This document shows positions 23,268-35,005 of a DNA stretch of 64,000 nucleotides, piece by piece. Position 1 is the first letter of the stretch; the number at the start of each line of letters is the position of its first letter. Origin of the DNA: Batillaria attramentaria (Eukaryota > Mollusca > Gastropoda > Batillariidae); assembly GCA_018292915.2 (NCBI GenBank), contig JACVVK020000342.1:498501-562500 (forward strand), read 5' to 3'. The notes under the pieces were generated by a model, which saw only the letters and a program-made list of their open reading frames with translations, made no database searches and was not told the DNA's origin. A program made the translations under genes and the position numbers.

Positions 23268-24026
23268 TGCAATCACCCTACGTTCATTCCCCCCCAAGTC
23301 ACGAAAATGTCAAGCGGCCGAAAACAATAAAGTGGATCTGACAAGTTCCCGCACCAAAAACAAGACCAAAAGGTGAAGAGGATTGATTCCCAATTCTCCC
23401 TGACCCCGAAACTGTTGAGAAACAGCAAATTTCTTTATTATTTGATGGTGAGCGATGGTAGAAACCCTAACACTTTAACCTGTAGCAAGCAACTTACAGA
23501 ACCTCCCCTGCTGTTTCTGTCGTCTTGTGAATCTAATCTGGTTATCTTGTTACGTTTCTAAATTCACACCTGACTGATCTGCTCCAGCTTCCCGTGCTCA
23601 TCCCGATGGCGCAAAGGGTTTTCTGGGGTCACGTGGAAATGTGAGACGATCTAGGGCTACAAACACGAAGCAGAAAGCAACAGGTGAAAATGTCTTGACA
23701 CCTTGACATACCACGTTCTACCATAAAACAATACCCGAGACCTTTTGCCTTGAAACGGCTGACAGCACTGTGACATTTTGAACAGCATTACGTACGCCAC
23801 TGTAAGTCAAAAATGCTTATCCGGCCACGTCAAGTCGTGCAGTAATTAGGCTCAGTATAGTTCGCACCCCATGGGCGAACTATACCAACGCAGCCACGCT
23901 CATTTAGTAGAGTTTAGATCGGTTTAAGGTTAGGGTTAGGTTTAGGGTTGTGGTTACCTTGTGGTAATGGTGCAATCGCTATGTTGTTCAGACGGTCGCA
24001 GTGCATTTACAGCAGGTGCTAATGAC
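23058..24026. other. unannotated stretch with microsatellites and an inverted repeat
   Basis: (CA)n then (GA)n lie at 23,201-23,267. An inverted repeat, tatagttcgc and gcgaactata, lies at 23,856-23,884 with a 9-bp spacer. Degenerate TTAGGG-like sequence is at about 23,928-23,950. No gene recognised. Confidence 0.5.
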
Positions 24027-24057
<31 letters not shown>

Positions 24058-24078
24058 CAAAACAAAACAAAACAAAAA
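24027..24078. repeat. (AAAAC)n microsatellite
   Basis: About ten tandem AAAAC units. Confidence 0.95.
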
Positions 24079-24880
24079 ACAGAAGAGACGAAGAAGAGAT
24101 AGGTGCGCTGGAAAGGCCTCAAGCCTTCTTAACCTTTGTCTTTAACCAGTCTGGCTAGACACACAGCTCGTGGATCGAGCTGTAGCGAGAAGCGGACACG
24201 TCTAACAGCAGGAAATCGCCCATAACATTCGAATGTCAGACGGCGGAAGTGTGGAGTCACGCTCGCGATTTGCTCCGCCAGACAGGTTACGGCAACCAGG
24301 TGAGGGCGCCGGCTGATGATGTACAGGTATCTACAGAACGGCACAGGGAGGCTGAGAACCTGTAGCAGACCGTACCTGTCTGGCCGAACCCATCTCTCTG
24401 TCGTATGACTGAACTGGGCTGTGGTAGTGCCAGAATCATGATACACACACTGTATCTGATGTAAACACAGCAACAACAAATACACTCCAAAAATGAATAG
24501 GACATAATTATCGCAAGAACGATGGCCGCTGCAAGAAGGGGCTGGAGGGGGGGGGGACATATATACAATAAAATGGTCTTCCCCGTTTTTGGCATACAGG
24601 CGGATTTATGTCACCGCACAATATGGACACTACGACTCTCAACGAAAACCTGAAACACCAGCACGATAAACACATGCCATAAACCATATCAGCTCATCGC
24701 TACGGCTGATCAAGGCTGGATATCTTATAGCCACGTATTTTTTATCCCCAATTTTTGCCTAGAAATAGCTGTCCCATATCACCGTGACACCTGTGATGGG
24801 GACGTAAAACTGAAAGATCTTCATCAGCTCAGTCTAAAGCTGAGCGTAGAGTCTAGACAGTCTAAGGTTTCAGAACAGAG
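24079..24880. other. unannotated stretch with a duplicated block
   Basis: A block near 24,736-24,778 (ttttttatccccaattttt and gaaatagctgtcccatatca) recurs with changes at 25,122-25,165. No gene recognised. Confidence 0.45.
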
Positions 24881-25059
24881 GGTGGGTGGGTATTTAGGAG
24901 TTTAACGTCCTTTTCCATCACTGTGACGTGCGGGTGAAATCAAAGACGGGGCAACGACAAAAAAGGCTAGCACAAAAATTCGGCCCCAGCCGGGATTCGA
25001 ACCGTAACGACCCGAGCACTGAGAGTCCAAGGTTCTACCATTCGGCTATCCCTGCTCCC
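24881..25059 (-). mobile_element. SINE family 1, full-length copy with 13-bp TSD
   Basis: Minus-strand copy with tail, TGATATCACCC-type body, B box and A box region up to gggagcagggatagccgaat. The flanks tttcagaacagag (24,868-24,880) and tttcaaaacagaa (25,060-25,072) match at 11 of 13 positions. It has several substitutions, so it is older than the 22.9 kb copy. Confidence 0.88.
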
Positions 25060-25325
25060 TTTCAAAACAGAATAAATGAACTTTTCATAAGACAAGACGC
25101 ATGGGTGATGCTGACGCAGGGATTTTTTATCCGCAATTTTACCCTGGAATAGCTGTCCCAAATCAGCTTGGGGGGGGGGGGGGGGGTGGGTGTTGTGTTG
25201 GGGGGGGGGGGGGAGGTATAGCTGGAACGACTGAGCTGAGCGTCTAGCCAGTTTGACGAAGGCGTCAGGACAAAATGAATGTACTCTTCATAAGACAAGA
25301 CGTATGGTGATTTACGTACCAGGCT
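25060..25325. repeat. two-unit duplication of about 200 bp
   Basis: The blocks ttcataagacaagacgcatg (25,084) and ttcataagacaagacgtatg (25,288) head two diverged units, separated by G-rich tracts at 25,169-25,215. Confidence 0.6.
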
Positions 25326-25673
25326 CCGGCATAAGTAAGCACTGGCACCAGAAACAGACGTACGGACAGACAGACAGCAGGCCTGGCGCGTGGTCTGCCG
25401 ACAGTTTGTACAGTAAATGGCCTCATTAACCTACCGACACTTCCCACTGGACCCTCATTAGCGCCCCATAAATACTGCTACGATGGGGTGCACACACTGC
25501 TGAAGCCCAAGCTGACCGGGCTCCGAATATTGATGGATGAAGGTGCCAGATGTTGGAAGAACTTTAATCCCATGGGGAAAAAAACTGACCCATCTTTAAT
25601 AACGGCATTTTTACAACAAAACAAAACAGCAGCAGCAACAGCAACCACGACCTGTGTATGAAACTGACATCTG

Positions 25674-25747
<74 letters not shown>

Positions 25748-25924
25748 AAAAAGTGGCATTGTTTTCAGTTAAACAAGCAATTCAAATAATCAATCACTGA
25801 TTGTTATAATTAAAAGAACCTAGAAGTTATATTAAAAAAAAGAAGTACAAGAGAAAAAAAAAAAAAAAAAAAAAGAAGAGTGCTACACGGTGATAAACAT
25901 TCCTTCTGAATTCAAACTGGAGAG
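25326..25924. other. unannotated stretch with long (GA)n
   Basis: A GA run of about 70 bp lies at 25,675-25,745 and poly-A at 25,853-25,874. Confidence 0.6.
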
Positions 25925-26115
25925 TCGGGTGGCCCCGAGACTGAACCGGGTGAGCAATCAGTGACGGATGATCCGACTCAAATTCTGAAGTTGAGACCGA
26001 GGGTTCGATTCTCGACACAACCAAAATTTGTAAAAGGCTTTTGCAGTGCCCCGTCTTTAAAATCATACTAGCGATACACATAAGACATTACACCTCAAAA
26101 CACCAACCCATACAC
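25925..26115 (+). mobile_element. degenerate SINE family 1 copy
   Basis: A B-box-like gttcgattc at 26,003-26,011 is followed by aaaatttgtaaaaggctttt, gccccgtctttaaaatcata and an ACACCTCAAAACACC tail. These match the order of blocks in SINE-1 but with many changes. The head cannot be aligned with confidence. Confidence 0.55.
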
Positions 26116-27644
26116 CCATCCCTTTCCAATTCAAATCGAGAAGATGGGATGAGTAGGAGGGTGGACACGACTTGAAAAAAGTAAAAAAGGTGAACACGCC
26201 ATCCTGTTCTGACTGGTACGATCACTCACAGCCCCAGCTCCTCAATAGATCAACAGACCCTATAGCCTGGCGGCTGAATATTGAGAGGCCAACAAAACCA
26301 CCGCCTGCCGTGTGCCCTAGGGTGAAACAGAGGAAGCTTGCAAAAACAAATGTTGGAGGTCAGTGACCCGGAGCAATAGCATGAAATTTCCGTCTCGCTT
26401 GAGTGAGCAGGCGCAATTCTGTCACTGTAACGCATTCTGGGTGTGTTTTCTGTTGTTGTCAACAACTTAGCAACGCGAAAACTTATCTAAGACACGACAT
26501 CCATGAAAGAAAAACTAAAAGAAAACACCACCACCACCAAACAAAAAACAACAACAAATAATAAAAAAAAAACCCTCAAAACACTGTCTGCATTGATGTG
26601 AAGTTAATTTTATCCAGTACACGCATTTGCTTTACAGCTTGAGGTCTTTCTCACAATGTGTAAACGCAAAGAAACGTCCACAGGCAACAGTAATTAGAAC
26701 AATTTGACAGATAACTTTCCTTCCATACGAAAATGCTTCCGGTTTTAAGCAATGGGAACTTTTATTAAACAGTGGTGCAGTATGCGTCAGTATGCGTGTT
26801 CCGTTCCCAGCAAACCGCTGTCAACCGATATACATGTACCATAAGCCCAAAGAAAAGAACTGAAAAGTGAGACATGGTAAGCTTAAGAGAAACCTCAACA
26901 TTCTCACGCTACCAAAAAAAAAAAAAAAAAACAGTGATGAGTCACCAAAGATACCATCAGGCACGCTATAATTTGCAACTACACTACAAGCAGACGACAA
27001 GGAATCACAAACCCGCGCTCATCCGACGACAAAAAAGAAAAAAAGGGGGGGGGGGGGGGGGAGAAGAGACACAATTCCTACCTTTTTTCAGTCTCGCGAC
27101 GACTCCGCTACATAGCATACCAGCGACAATTTCACCAAATTGGCCACCGTGTCATTGACCGTATCATAAACCTGTAGGTCTGAGTGGTGGTGGTGGTGGT
27201 GAAAAGGAACCCCGCTGAATCGGATGACACGGCTAGTAACTGCGTCACGCTATCGTCTTATTTATCATGTTTATGAGATGGCTGGTTTCACGTACAACCC
27301 TTACAGTCTATCTCAGTGGGACACCGACAAAGGTTGAATGCGCTGGTGATCACCCATTCTACGACGCGGATTGAGCCTGTGACTACTCTCCTGCTCCTGC
27401 GGACAGTCGACCCCCTAATCTGACTAAAGCATGCTCGGTGACCTCTCACCTCCTGATGCTGTACCCTGCAGTAATCAGATCACTCCTTTGTTCTGTTCCA
27501 ATGAAGCGACGAAGACAAGAAGGACAGATGCTAAATTCGCAATATCATGTTCACATTTTGTTTAATGTATTCGTTTACTATGTTTTTCTTTTACTAACGA
27601 TGGTGGTTACTCGCCCTTCTGAGAAAAAAAATTCTCCAAGAGCC
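26116..27644. other. unannotated stretch
   Basis: Poly-A lies at 26,915-26,931, poly-G at 27,044-27,061 and (GGT)n at 27,185-27,200. No gene recognised. Confidence 0.45.
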
Positions 27645-27820
27645 GGGGTGGGTGGGTGTTTGGAGGTTTAACGTCCTTTTCCACCACGTACGGGTGATAT
27701 CAAAGACGGGGCAACGAGAAAAAGGCCAGCACAAATATTTGGTCCCAGCCGGGATTCGAACTCACGACCCGGCCGAGCACTGAAAGTCAAACGCTCTACC
27801 ATTCGTCTATCCTGGCTCCC
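27645..27820 (-). mobile_element. SINE family 1, full-length copy
   Basis: Complete on the minus strand from a gggagccaggatagacgaat head to a GGACGTTAAACCTCCAAACACCCACCC tail. The flanks share ttctccaa on both sides (27,632-27,639 and 27,824-27,831), a probable short target duplication. Confidence 0.9.
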
Positions 27821-28395
27821 CACTTCTCCAAAAGAAAATAAAGCATATTGATTGATTGATTGATTGATTGACTGACTGATGACACGAGCCAGCGAAACGC
27901 CTGTGATTAGTCTAGGAGCAAACTTTGCTGTGGGGCAGCTGCGCTGAAATCAGGTCGGAAGTCCGCAGAGTCAGTTTGGGGAGCAGGACAGTAGGAAAAG
28001 GCTTTTTGCAGCGCAGAATGGTGATCACCCGTTTGAATGAAGCGCCCCTGATAACGTGCACTATTAAAGGAACGTAACGCTGAGTAACCACTGGCAGTGA
28101 GCGACACTGTGGTCAAAGGTACATCAGTGAAGCGGAAACTGATCTGGCTGATCGACAATTATGATAATTCTGATCACCAGATAATCAGATATGTCCGGAC
28201 CGTATCAGTTAGTTGCATCAGTAATACAGCAGCCCTACTAATTTTGGAAACTGCCTTTTTTCAGAAACTTCAGTCAGATTTTGAAACGCTGCCGGAAGCC
28301 ACCTGTTAACTTAAAAATACCTGTAAGAATTTGAGCATCAGATTAAAAAAAAAAAATGAAGTCTTTGTTTCATGGAACCCCACTCTCTGCAAACG
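27821..28395. other. unannotated stretch
   Basis: A (TTGA)n tract lies at 27,848-27,872. Nothing else recognised. Confidence 0.4.
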
Positions 28396-28550
28396 GAGAG
28401 GCTCGGATAGCAAAGCAGGTAGAACGTTGGACTGCCATTACTTGGGTCGTGGGTTTGAATCCCGGCGAGACTGAATCCAAAATTGAGTGTTGGATTTTCC
28501 TCTCGTTGTCCCGTCTACCCGTTCTTGTTGAAGGACGATAGCACATTTCA
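28396..28550 (+). mobile_element. diverged tRNA-derived SINE related to family 1
   Basis: Reads ggtagaacgttggactgcc, then a B-box-like gtttgaatcc at 28,453 and a body with ctctcgttgtcccgtcta. The order matches SINE-1, but the A box is poor and the GGACGTTAAAC terminus is replaced by aaggacgatagcac. Confidence 0.6.
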
Positions 28551-28587
28551 TACCACCTACGTTTTTTATTATTTTTTTTTTTAACCC

Positions 28588-28735
28588 CTTAAATTCGGTT
28601 TTGGCCCTGTATGCGAAAAGCAGGCAAGATTAACGAATCCTTGACGGCTCAGTCTTACTGCAGCAAACACGAGTATAATCAAAGTGCAACGCTCCCACCA
28701 AGCCAAATTTAAATTCATATAATTAACTACGCTAT
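28588..28735 (+). repeat. dispersed repeat R3, copy 1
   Basis: Shares ggccctgtatgcgaaaagc, aggcaagatt, ccttgacggctc, gcagcaaacacgagtataat and caaagtgcaac with 36,781-36,945 (+) and 51,715-51,910 (-). The family is not identified; no reading frame is conserved. Confidence 0.75.
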
Positions 28736-29683
28736 TTTTAGTGAGGCCACTGGTGCACCTACTTAGTAGGATTTGAGTTACCCCCCCCCCCCCGCCCCAA
28801 TAACCACAAACTGCTTGCGTTTGCATTTTCCAGCACTCTCTGAACATGTGTTAGAGACTGAAGCAACATGTGCAACCCACCTGCCCCGTTATTATGGTCA
28901 AGCTCAAAGGACCAACAGTTAACGATGCGGGCTCCACACACTGATCTGAGATGACCAGCTCTCGCCGATTTCGTTTTCCGTCCTTTGAACAGATTTATTA
29001 ACGTCACATCTTGACCCCAATTACTGAGGTCACTGGGGAAAGGGGGGGGGGGACTGAGTTGGGGGCGGGAGTGAAGTGTGTCTTCACTGAGTGTGAGCTA
29101 TAAATACTGAGATCAACGACTCTTCTTGCACAAGGGCGCGGGGAGAAAGGGGGGGGGGGCAGAGAGGGGGGAGGGAAGGGGGTCGCAAAGAGAGGCAAAG
29201 ACCATTTAGCAAACGAAAACTAAGGAGAAATAGTTACCCTACTGAAGAACACAGCCGTCCGACTTAGTAACGGTCAGGATTTTACGGTACACTATGATGC
29301 TAGCGAACCCACAAACACATCCGCATCAATCACATTTACGCCCCACGCCGCCCCCCCCCCCTCCCCTTCTCCCTCTTCAGCTTCCTTCTCTCTCTCTCCC
29401 TCACCTGCCTGACGGCTGTAATGGACTTTCCCCCACTCTCACCTGTCGCAAGCCCACTTGAAAAGGGTGCCAATGGGCATTATCCCTTTCCCACTCGTGG
29501 ACAGCTTGCGGGGTCAAGCCCGGGTCAAGACAGGCCCCATGATGTTAGCAAACACGGGCACAAACCGGCCACATACAACGCCGAGGGGTTGTCAAAACCT
29601 GCCCTTACTCGGGGATACGTGCTCCGGAGACAGAAAGTGAAGTTTGCAGAAACTGAAGTTAAAGGCGACAGGTCTAAGAATGC
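28736..29683. other. unannotated stretch with C/G-rich tracts
   Basis: Poly-C lies at 28,781-28,797, poly-G at 29,042-29,053 and 29,149-29,158, and poly-C at 29,351-29,362. Two GTGAG-type donors on the minus strand near 29,404 and 29,445 have no clear exon. Confidence 0.4.
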
Positions 29684-29850
29684 TGAGGGCTTCATAGCGC
29701 CAGTTCTAAAATTACTACATGTATAGGCTTCTTACGGCCAATTCTATAATTACTATGCTTCACAGAGCCAGTTCTAAAAGTACCATAGGCTTCACAGAGC
29801 AAATTCAAAGATTACTGACTATGGCCTTCACAGAGCCAATTCTGACTCTG
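29684..29850. repeat. short tandem repeat, about 30-40 bp units
   Basis: Five units of the form gcttcacagagccaattct, with spacers such as aaaattacta, begin near 29,687, 29,727, 29,758, 29,788 and 29,825. Confidence 0.75.
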
Positions 29851-29990
29851 AGATCAGTACAGCTTACAGGGGCTAAAGTCACCATTTTTCAGATCGTCAG
29901 TTCCAAGCTGTTTTCGTCTATCACCACACCACTTCAGTAGACACCCGCACAGTGACAGCGTCTGTGGATGTGGAACTGAGCCAACAGAAG

Positions 29991-30215
29991 CGTACTCGAT
30001 GACGCAGCGACACACTGAGCGCTCCAGTAGTGTAACAACAGTCGTGGAATTTTATCTCTCGCGCAACGTGTAAATTACACTGTATCGCATTAAGAGCTGT
30101 ACTAATCATCAAGATAGAGTATTTGATTTTCAAGCGTACAGGCGCACTCACGAGCGAAACTGTTCCAGCACATAAGCTGGCTCCGCAAAGATGGAATTAG
30201 CCCGTTTAAATACAA
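29991..30215 (+). repeat. dispersed repeat R4, copy 1
   Basis: Matches 31,233-31,458 in the same orientation. Shared blocks include cgtactcgat, gagcgctcca, taacaacagtcgt, gtatcgcattaagagctgta, agatagagtattt and cgagcgaaactgttcc. The 3' part also resembles 19,380-19,430. Confidence 0.85.
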
Positions 30216-30769
30216 TATGCTGACGTCTGCTGGTCATGCGAAGGAGAACTGCACCGGCCCGAAGCTGTGCTAGTCAGCCCGGCCAGCGCGGCTGTGGCAG
30301 GCGCTATGCTTTTCAACTTGCTTTCAGCTTCTGTTTGCCAAGTGCCAGCCTGCGTAAGTGAGGCTTTAATTGTACATGTCTTAGTGGTACAATGTTAGAC
30401 ACCACGAAAACAACTTCATACGATCTGTGGGCCTAGATATGCCTGAAAGTGTGCCTTTAAAGGTGCAGTATACGGCTGACGTCAGACTTAGCGGGACTGA
30501 CTGGCTGAAAAGAGACGGAGAGACGAGGAAGTCGTGACGACTTCCTATAGGTCTTATTAGGTAGTGACTGGCAGTTTGTCTGGTACGTGCAGTGATGAAA
30601 AACGAGCGGCCAGTCACGCCGGCGCGATGACTGACGTGAATCACTGTGACTGGCAGAATGTCACTGCGACTGAAGTTGTTTCAGTCCGACCGTGGTGTCA
30701 CGGCGCACTGAAGATCATGTACGCGTACATCAAATATTGCGCGGTCGGTCACAATCAATGCGACACCAT
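30216..30769. other. unannotated stretch
   Basis: Nothing recognised. Confidence 0.4.
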
Positions 30770-30970
30770 ACGTGCGTTCTAAAAAGTAGCAGGAACAAAT
30801 TTTTTTTTTAAAAAGTGCGTTCTAAAACGTGAGGAACTAAAAAGTAAAAACAAGTGTGTTCTAAAAGGTAGGACGAACTAAAAAGTTTGTAAAAAGTGTG
30901 CTCTAACAAGTAAGAGGAACTAAAAAGTAAAAAAGTGCGTTCTAATAAGTAGGAGGAACTATGAAGTAAT
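30770..30970. repeat. AT-rich tandem repeat, about 45 bp units
   Basis: About five units of gtgcgttctaaaaagtag, then aggaactaaaaagtaaa. Units vary by small indels. Confidence 0.8.
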
Positions 30971-31020
30971 CACAAGGGACGAAAGGGAAATCTTTTGAAA
31001 CGCCTCTGTCTCTCTCTCTT

Positions 31021-31064
31021 GCCGCGAATTAGTCTTTGCTACTTGCGCGGCTTTAAGCCCTAAA
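31021..31064 (+). mobile_element. GGCGTTAAGCCC retroposon copy within (CT)n
   Basis: Has gccgcgaattagtctttgc, then acttgcgcggctttaagccc. It is flanked by CTCTCTCTCT on both sides, so it seems to have inserted into a CT microsatellite and the target duplication cannot be measured. Confidence 0.7.
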
Positions 31065-31232
31065 CTCTCTCTCTCTCTCTCTCTCTCTCTGTCTACCTTG
31101 GGTAAAGGGGATACCATTTTTATGCTCACTGATCGTTCTGAGTCGATTCCCTGGTATCTTTTTTTTTTTTTTTTTAAATTCTTTCTTTTTCAAGAACGCA
31201 AGAAAGAGATCTTTTTTTTTTTTTTTTTTTAC
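31065..31232. other. (CT)n and poly-T stretch
   Basis: (CT)n to about 31,090, then T runs at 31,158-31,176 and 31,211-31,230. Confidence 0.7.
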
Positions 31233-31458
31233 CGTACTCGATAACCACACAGAGCGCTCCAATAGAGTAACAACAGTCGTAGAATCTGAACGTGCGACCG
31301 TTCGCGCAAAGTGTAAACAACATTGGCAGTATCGCATTAAGAGCTGTACTAATCACCAAGATAGAGTATTTCGAGCGTACAGGGGAACTCACGAGCGAAA
31401 CTGTTCCAAAAACATAAACTGGCTTAGCAAAGATGTAACTAGCTCGTTTAAGTAAAAA
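31233..31458 (+). repeat. dispersed repeat R4, copy 2
   Basis: Second copy of the 29,991-30,215 repeat, directly preceded by a poly-T tract. It has a short insertion (gaacgtgcgaccgttcgcg) relative to copy 1. Confidence 0.85.
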
Positions 31459-32238
31459 ACATGGTCTCGTTTTGCTTATCCGTTCTTCAAACAACGCATG
31501 CAATTTTTAGAAAAGAGATTAAAGTTTTGTTTACAGGTCATGTAACAAGAATGCACAACCACCCTCTGTTGAAGAATGAAATCTGGCAAAGAAACAAGAA
31601 CACCCTCCTCCCTCTCACCCTCCCCCCCCCCCTGCCCACTCTCCCCCACCGCCTTCCCGGTTGCAGACCGCTAAGAGCTCAACGGAAAACCATTAATTAC
31701 GAGACAACTTGACTTGGCAGCGAACACTAAAGCGGGAACCGCCCCATGGAAAGAGAAGAAAGGAATCTACGATTAATTTCTTATCTGGGAAAACGAACAC
31801 AGCTACTTTACCGTTAAGACGGAAAGATAGCTACACTTACGACGGACGGCGGGATGCGCGGTCAGGTTGCCACGTACAAGTTGAAGAACTGAAAGTAGTG
31901 TTCCCTTAGTAACTTAAAGTCTCAACTATACGCGTCTCTGGTATACAATAGAAAACTTTCCATCGAATGCGCTTAATTCGTGCATCAAAAACAGTCGCTT
32001 GTGTCAAGACGTACCACCACAGAGACTCTGTCAGCTTAAATATTGCCCTGAAGACTTGCTTTTGAGCCTTAGAGCTTCGTAAGTGGAATTGTTCCCTCCA
32101 CTCAAAGCGCTTACTTCTATTTTAAGTAGTGCACTTCTGTGAATAATATGACCCCTTCTGCATCGCCCATGCCGGTCAGAACATCGTGAGGAAAAAATCG
32201 AGGCTCCGCGTAAGTTATGCAATTAACCCCTTGAGCAC

Positions 32239-32271
<33 letters not shown>

Positions 32272-34879
32272 AAACAAAAAAACAACAACAAACAAACAAA
32301 AAACCCCTGACACCTAGCATAACGAAATTCACAGACAAAATCGTATGACTTACTTCAATGTGCGAGGAAACAAGGTCATGGAAATGTAGCAGATTATACT
32401 GAAAGTGCAACGTACAGCGTTTCACCTATCGCCACAGCTAAGACGGTCGATTTAAGTGAGGAAGGAAAACTGCTACGCCAAGGAGGAAACATGGTAGGCT
32501 ATATTTGATTTTGCGGTTTCAGATGATAACAGCTGTGTACTTGTATAAACGAGTACACGTTAGGTTTTTTTTTTTTTTTTTTTGGGGGGGGGTGGTGGTG
32601 GTGGTGGTGGGAGAGTGCTGTTGCCCCTGCAACGTAACACTCTGAGTTGACTTTAGTACTGCATAGTGTCGTGCGCGTGCGTATGTGCGTGCGCATGTGC
32701 GGTGCGCACGCGCATTCCGACGTAACCAAGCGTTAACTAGTACAGCCATGCTGCCCCTACAACGTACCGCTCCGAAGGATCACCTGTGGCTGGAAAAACC
32801 CCTCTATGAAGATAAATCTGGCCTCAGTATAATTTTTTGGGCCCCTTCTCAGTTCACAAAAAGGGATTGGAGACGGTTGCGCGCCAAGTTTTGCGAGTCA
32901 AAAGACCACTTGAGCGCCCCCTTTGTTGGCGCACAGTTAGGGTCGGAAAGTATTTCAGTGTGCATACCTGGAACGTTGTGACTACATACCGGCGGCACTG
33001 CTGCACCTTTTTCTTCTTTATAGTGTGTCTGTGTGTCTGTCTGCATGGAGACGCACCTTCTGGGTCTAATCCCGCGGCAGTCTGGGGCTCTGAGACCTTT
33101 AACGTACACCATAAATGTCCTGGTTTTTATATTTCTTATTTTTTTCTCTCTCTGTAGATGCACTTTTCCACGCCTTCAGAGAGGACCCGCCCTCCCTTTA
33201 ACCCCTCCTCCCCCCCCCCCGCCCCTTAATCAGGAACAGTGGGCTCTCAGACCTTTTAAGTTAAGCTACACCATAGAAATTCGTGTTCTGTTACATGTAT
33301 TTTTTTTCTTTTCAGTCTTCTCTCAAAACCCAAAAGAGACACCCTAAGTACATCCACCAAAACAAAACAAAACAAAACAAAAATAAGAAAAGAAGAAAAG
33401 CAAGAAAAGGCTATCTAAGGTGAACAAGAAGACGCGCACACACAAACATGCATGACATTAAAACTTACACATATATATATTCCACCTTCAAGCTAAAACT
33501 TCACCTTTCCATATTTAAACTTGCAATCCGCCAATCAACTTCCTTCTCCCTTCCCCTAAATATCCTCCTAATCTAATTATAACACGCTGACAGAAGATCC
33601 AGCACATGCATGCCTTGGGTGTTTTTCATAAGCTGCTTATCGTCCAAGGATAAACAGTCATCACGCACACATCATTTAAACACGTACCGAAAAACCAATT
33701 AGAGCATGGCAAAGCCCCAACTTTTGATGGGGCCCGATGATTTGAAATAGACAGGGCACGTGCGCTTTCACATCTACATAGCTTCAGTTTTTAACACGAA
33801 CCTCGTTTCATCTTTGGAGGGGGAAAAAAAGAAGGAATTTTTCTTTCAAAATATGCAGCTGAAACCGAGTCACTTCTGTTAAGTCTGTCCGTCCCGTCAA
33901 AGCCAGCACAAAACCAAGTGGGATAGCACGCACAGCTTCCTAGATGTATTAAAAAATAAAACCAATGATTTACGTTAAGTGTAATGAAGTTACCAACATC
34001 AGTGGAAGTGAGAAAGGACTTCTTACAAAGACTGTCATGACTATGATGGATTTACCGTCAGCTCCCTGTGGTACCGGCTTTAAACAGAACGTGATAAAAT
34101 TAAGGTGCTCCTTATTGCGAATTGCAGTATAAAACAAGAAAAACAACAACAACAACAACAACAACAAAAGGAAAAAAAAAAACACGAAACAAAACACCGA
34201 AAAGGAACAGGAAAGAAAAGAGAGAAACCACCACAACGAAAGAAAACAGAACAAAAGAAAAAGAACAACAAAACAAACAAAATACCCCCAAACAAACAAC
34301 CAAACATAAAACAAAAGACAAAAACAAACAACAAATATACAACCCCCCAACAACAACAACAACAAACCATGCCGATCGGTCTAGAAATCCTCAGTGTAGC
34401 CAACATAATTTTTCCAGCTTGTACTGACAAATTAGTCGTGTTAGCGAGAACAAGCAATGACTTGGAGGGAGAATCCTGATGTCCACTTTGCGGTTAACAA
34501 GAAATCTCCATCAGCTCCGGGTGACGGTCAGGTCAGCACGTACATCACGACGGAAAAAGAGGGTAGACTTGGACAACGTACGGTACTTCTATCTGCGGTT
34601 AAACAAATGCGTGCACATGTCTTTCCTAACTGCCGGTTTGTATCAATTCCACCCAGGAAGAGGTGACGCTTACAACTTTAGCGTGTTGTGAAGAGACTTC
34701 AGTCAAGCAGTTTACACAAGTGTATTGCCAAAGACATGGAAGAGGAGACCGGGAGATAAATGACGCTTTTCCGTCAATTATTCCAAACTGACTGTGGCTG
34801 AGACTAGACAGCGGCGACGTCACAGTCGAAGCGAGCTGTGTGACCTTCCAGCCTTACGAACCTACACATTCCCTCATTC
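31459..34879. other. unannotated stretch, A/C-rich low complexity
   Basis: Poly-C/poly-A lies at 32,240-32,310, poly-T/poly-G and (GGT)n at 32,566-32,610, an alternating GTGCGC-rich patch with Z-DNA potential at 32,667-32,712, (AAAAC)n at 33,360-33,381 and (AAC)n/AAAC-rich sequence at 34,135-34,370. No exon or RNA gene was recognised. Confidence 0.5.
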
Positions 34880-34881
34880 TC

Positions 34882-35005
34882 ATCCCGGCTGGGGCCAAAT
34901 ATTCAGTTGTGCTGGCCTTTTTTTTTTTCTTTTCTTTTTCGATGCCTCGTCTTTGATATCACCCATGCGTGGTGGAAAAGGACGTCAAACTCCCAAACAC
35001 CCACT
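34882..35005 (+). mobile_element. SINE family 1, 5'-truncated copy
   Basis: Begins within the B-box region (atcccggctggggccaaata) and continues through gtgctggcc, a T-rich insertion, ctttgatatcaccca and ggtggaaaaggacgtcaaac to a CACCCACTCC tail. Confidence 0.88.

Noticed and set aside
23925..23952. Telomere-like TTAGGG repeats
   Set aside because: Only three or four degenerate units; too short to call an interstitial telomeric array.
27866..27901. CTGATGA followed by CGAAACGCC on the plus strand, like a hammerhead core
   Set aside because: The bases between cannot form helix II and no helix I partner is seen.
32370..32425. Possible 51-nt micro-exon on the minus strand before a GAA|GTAAGT site
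   Set aside because: Too short to judge without transcript data; the acceptor is ordinary.
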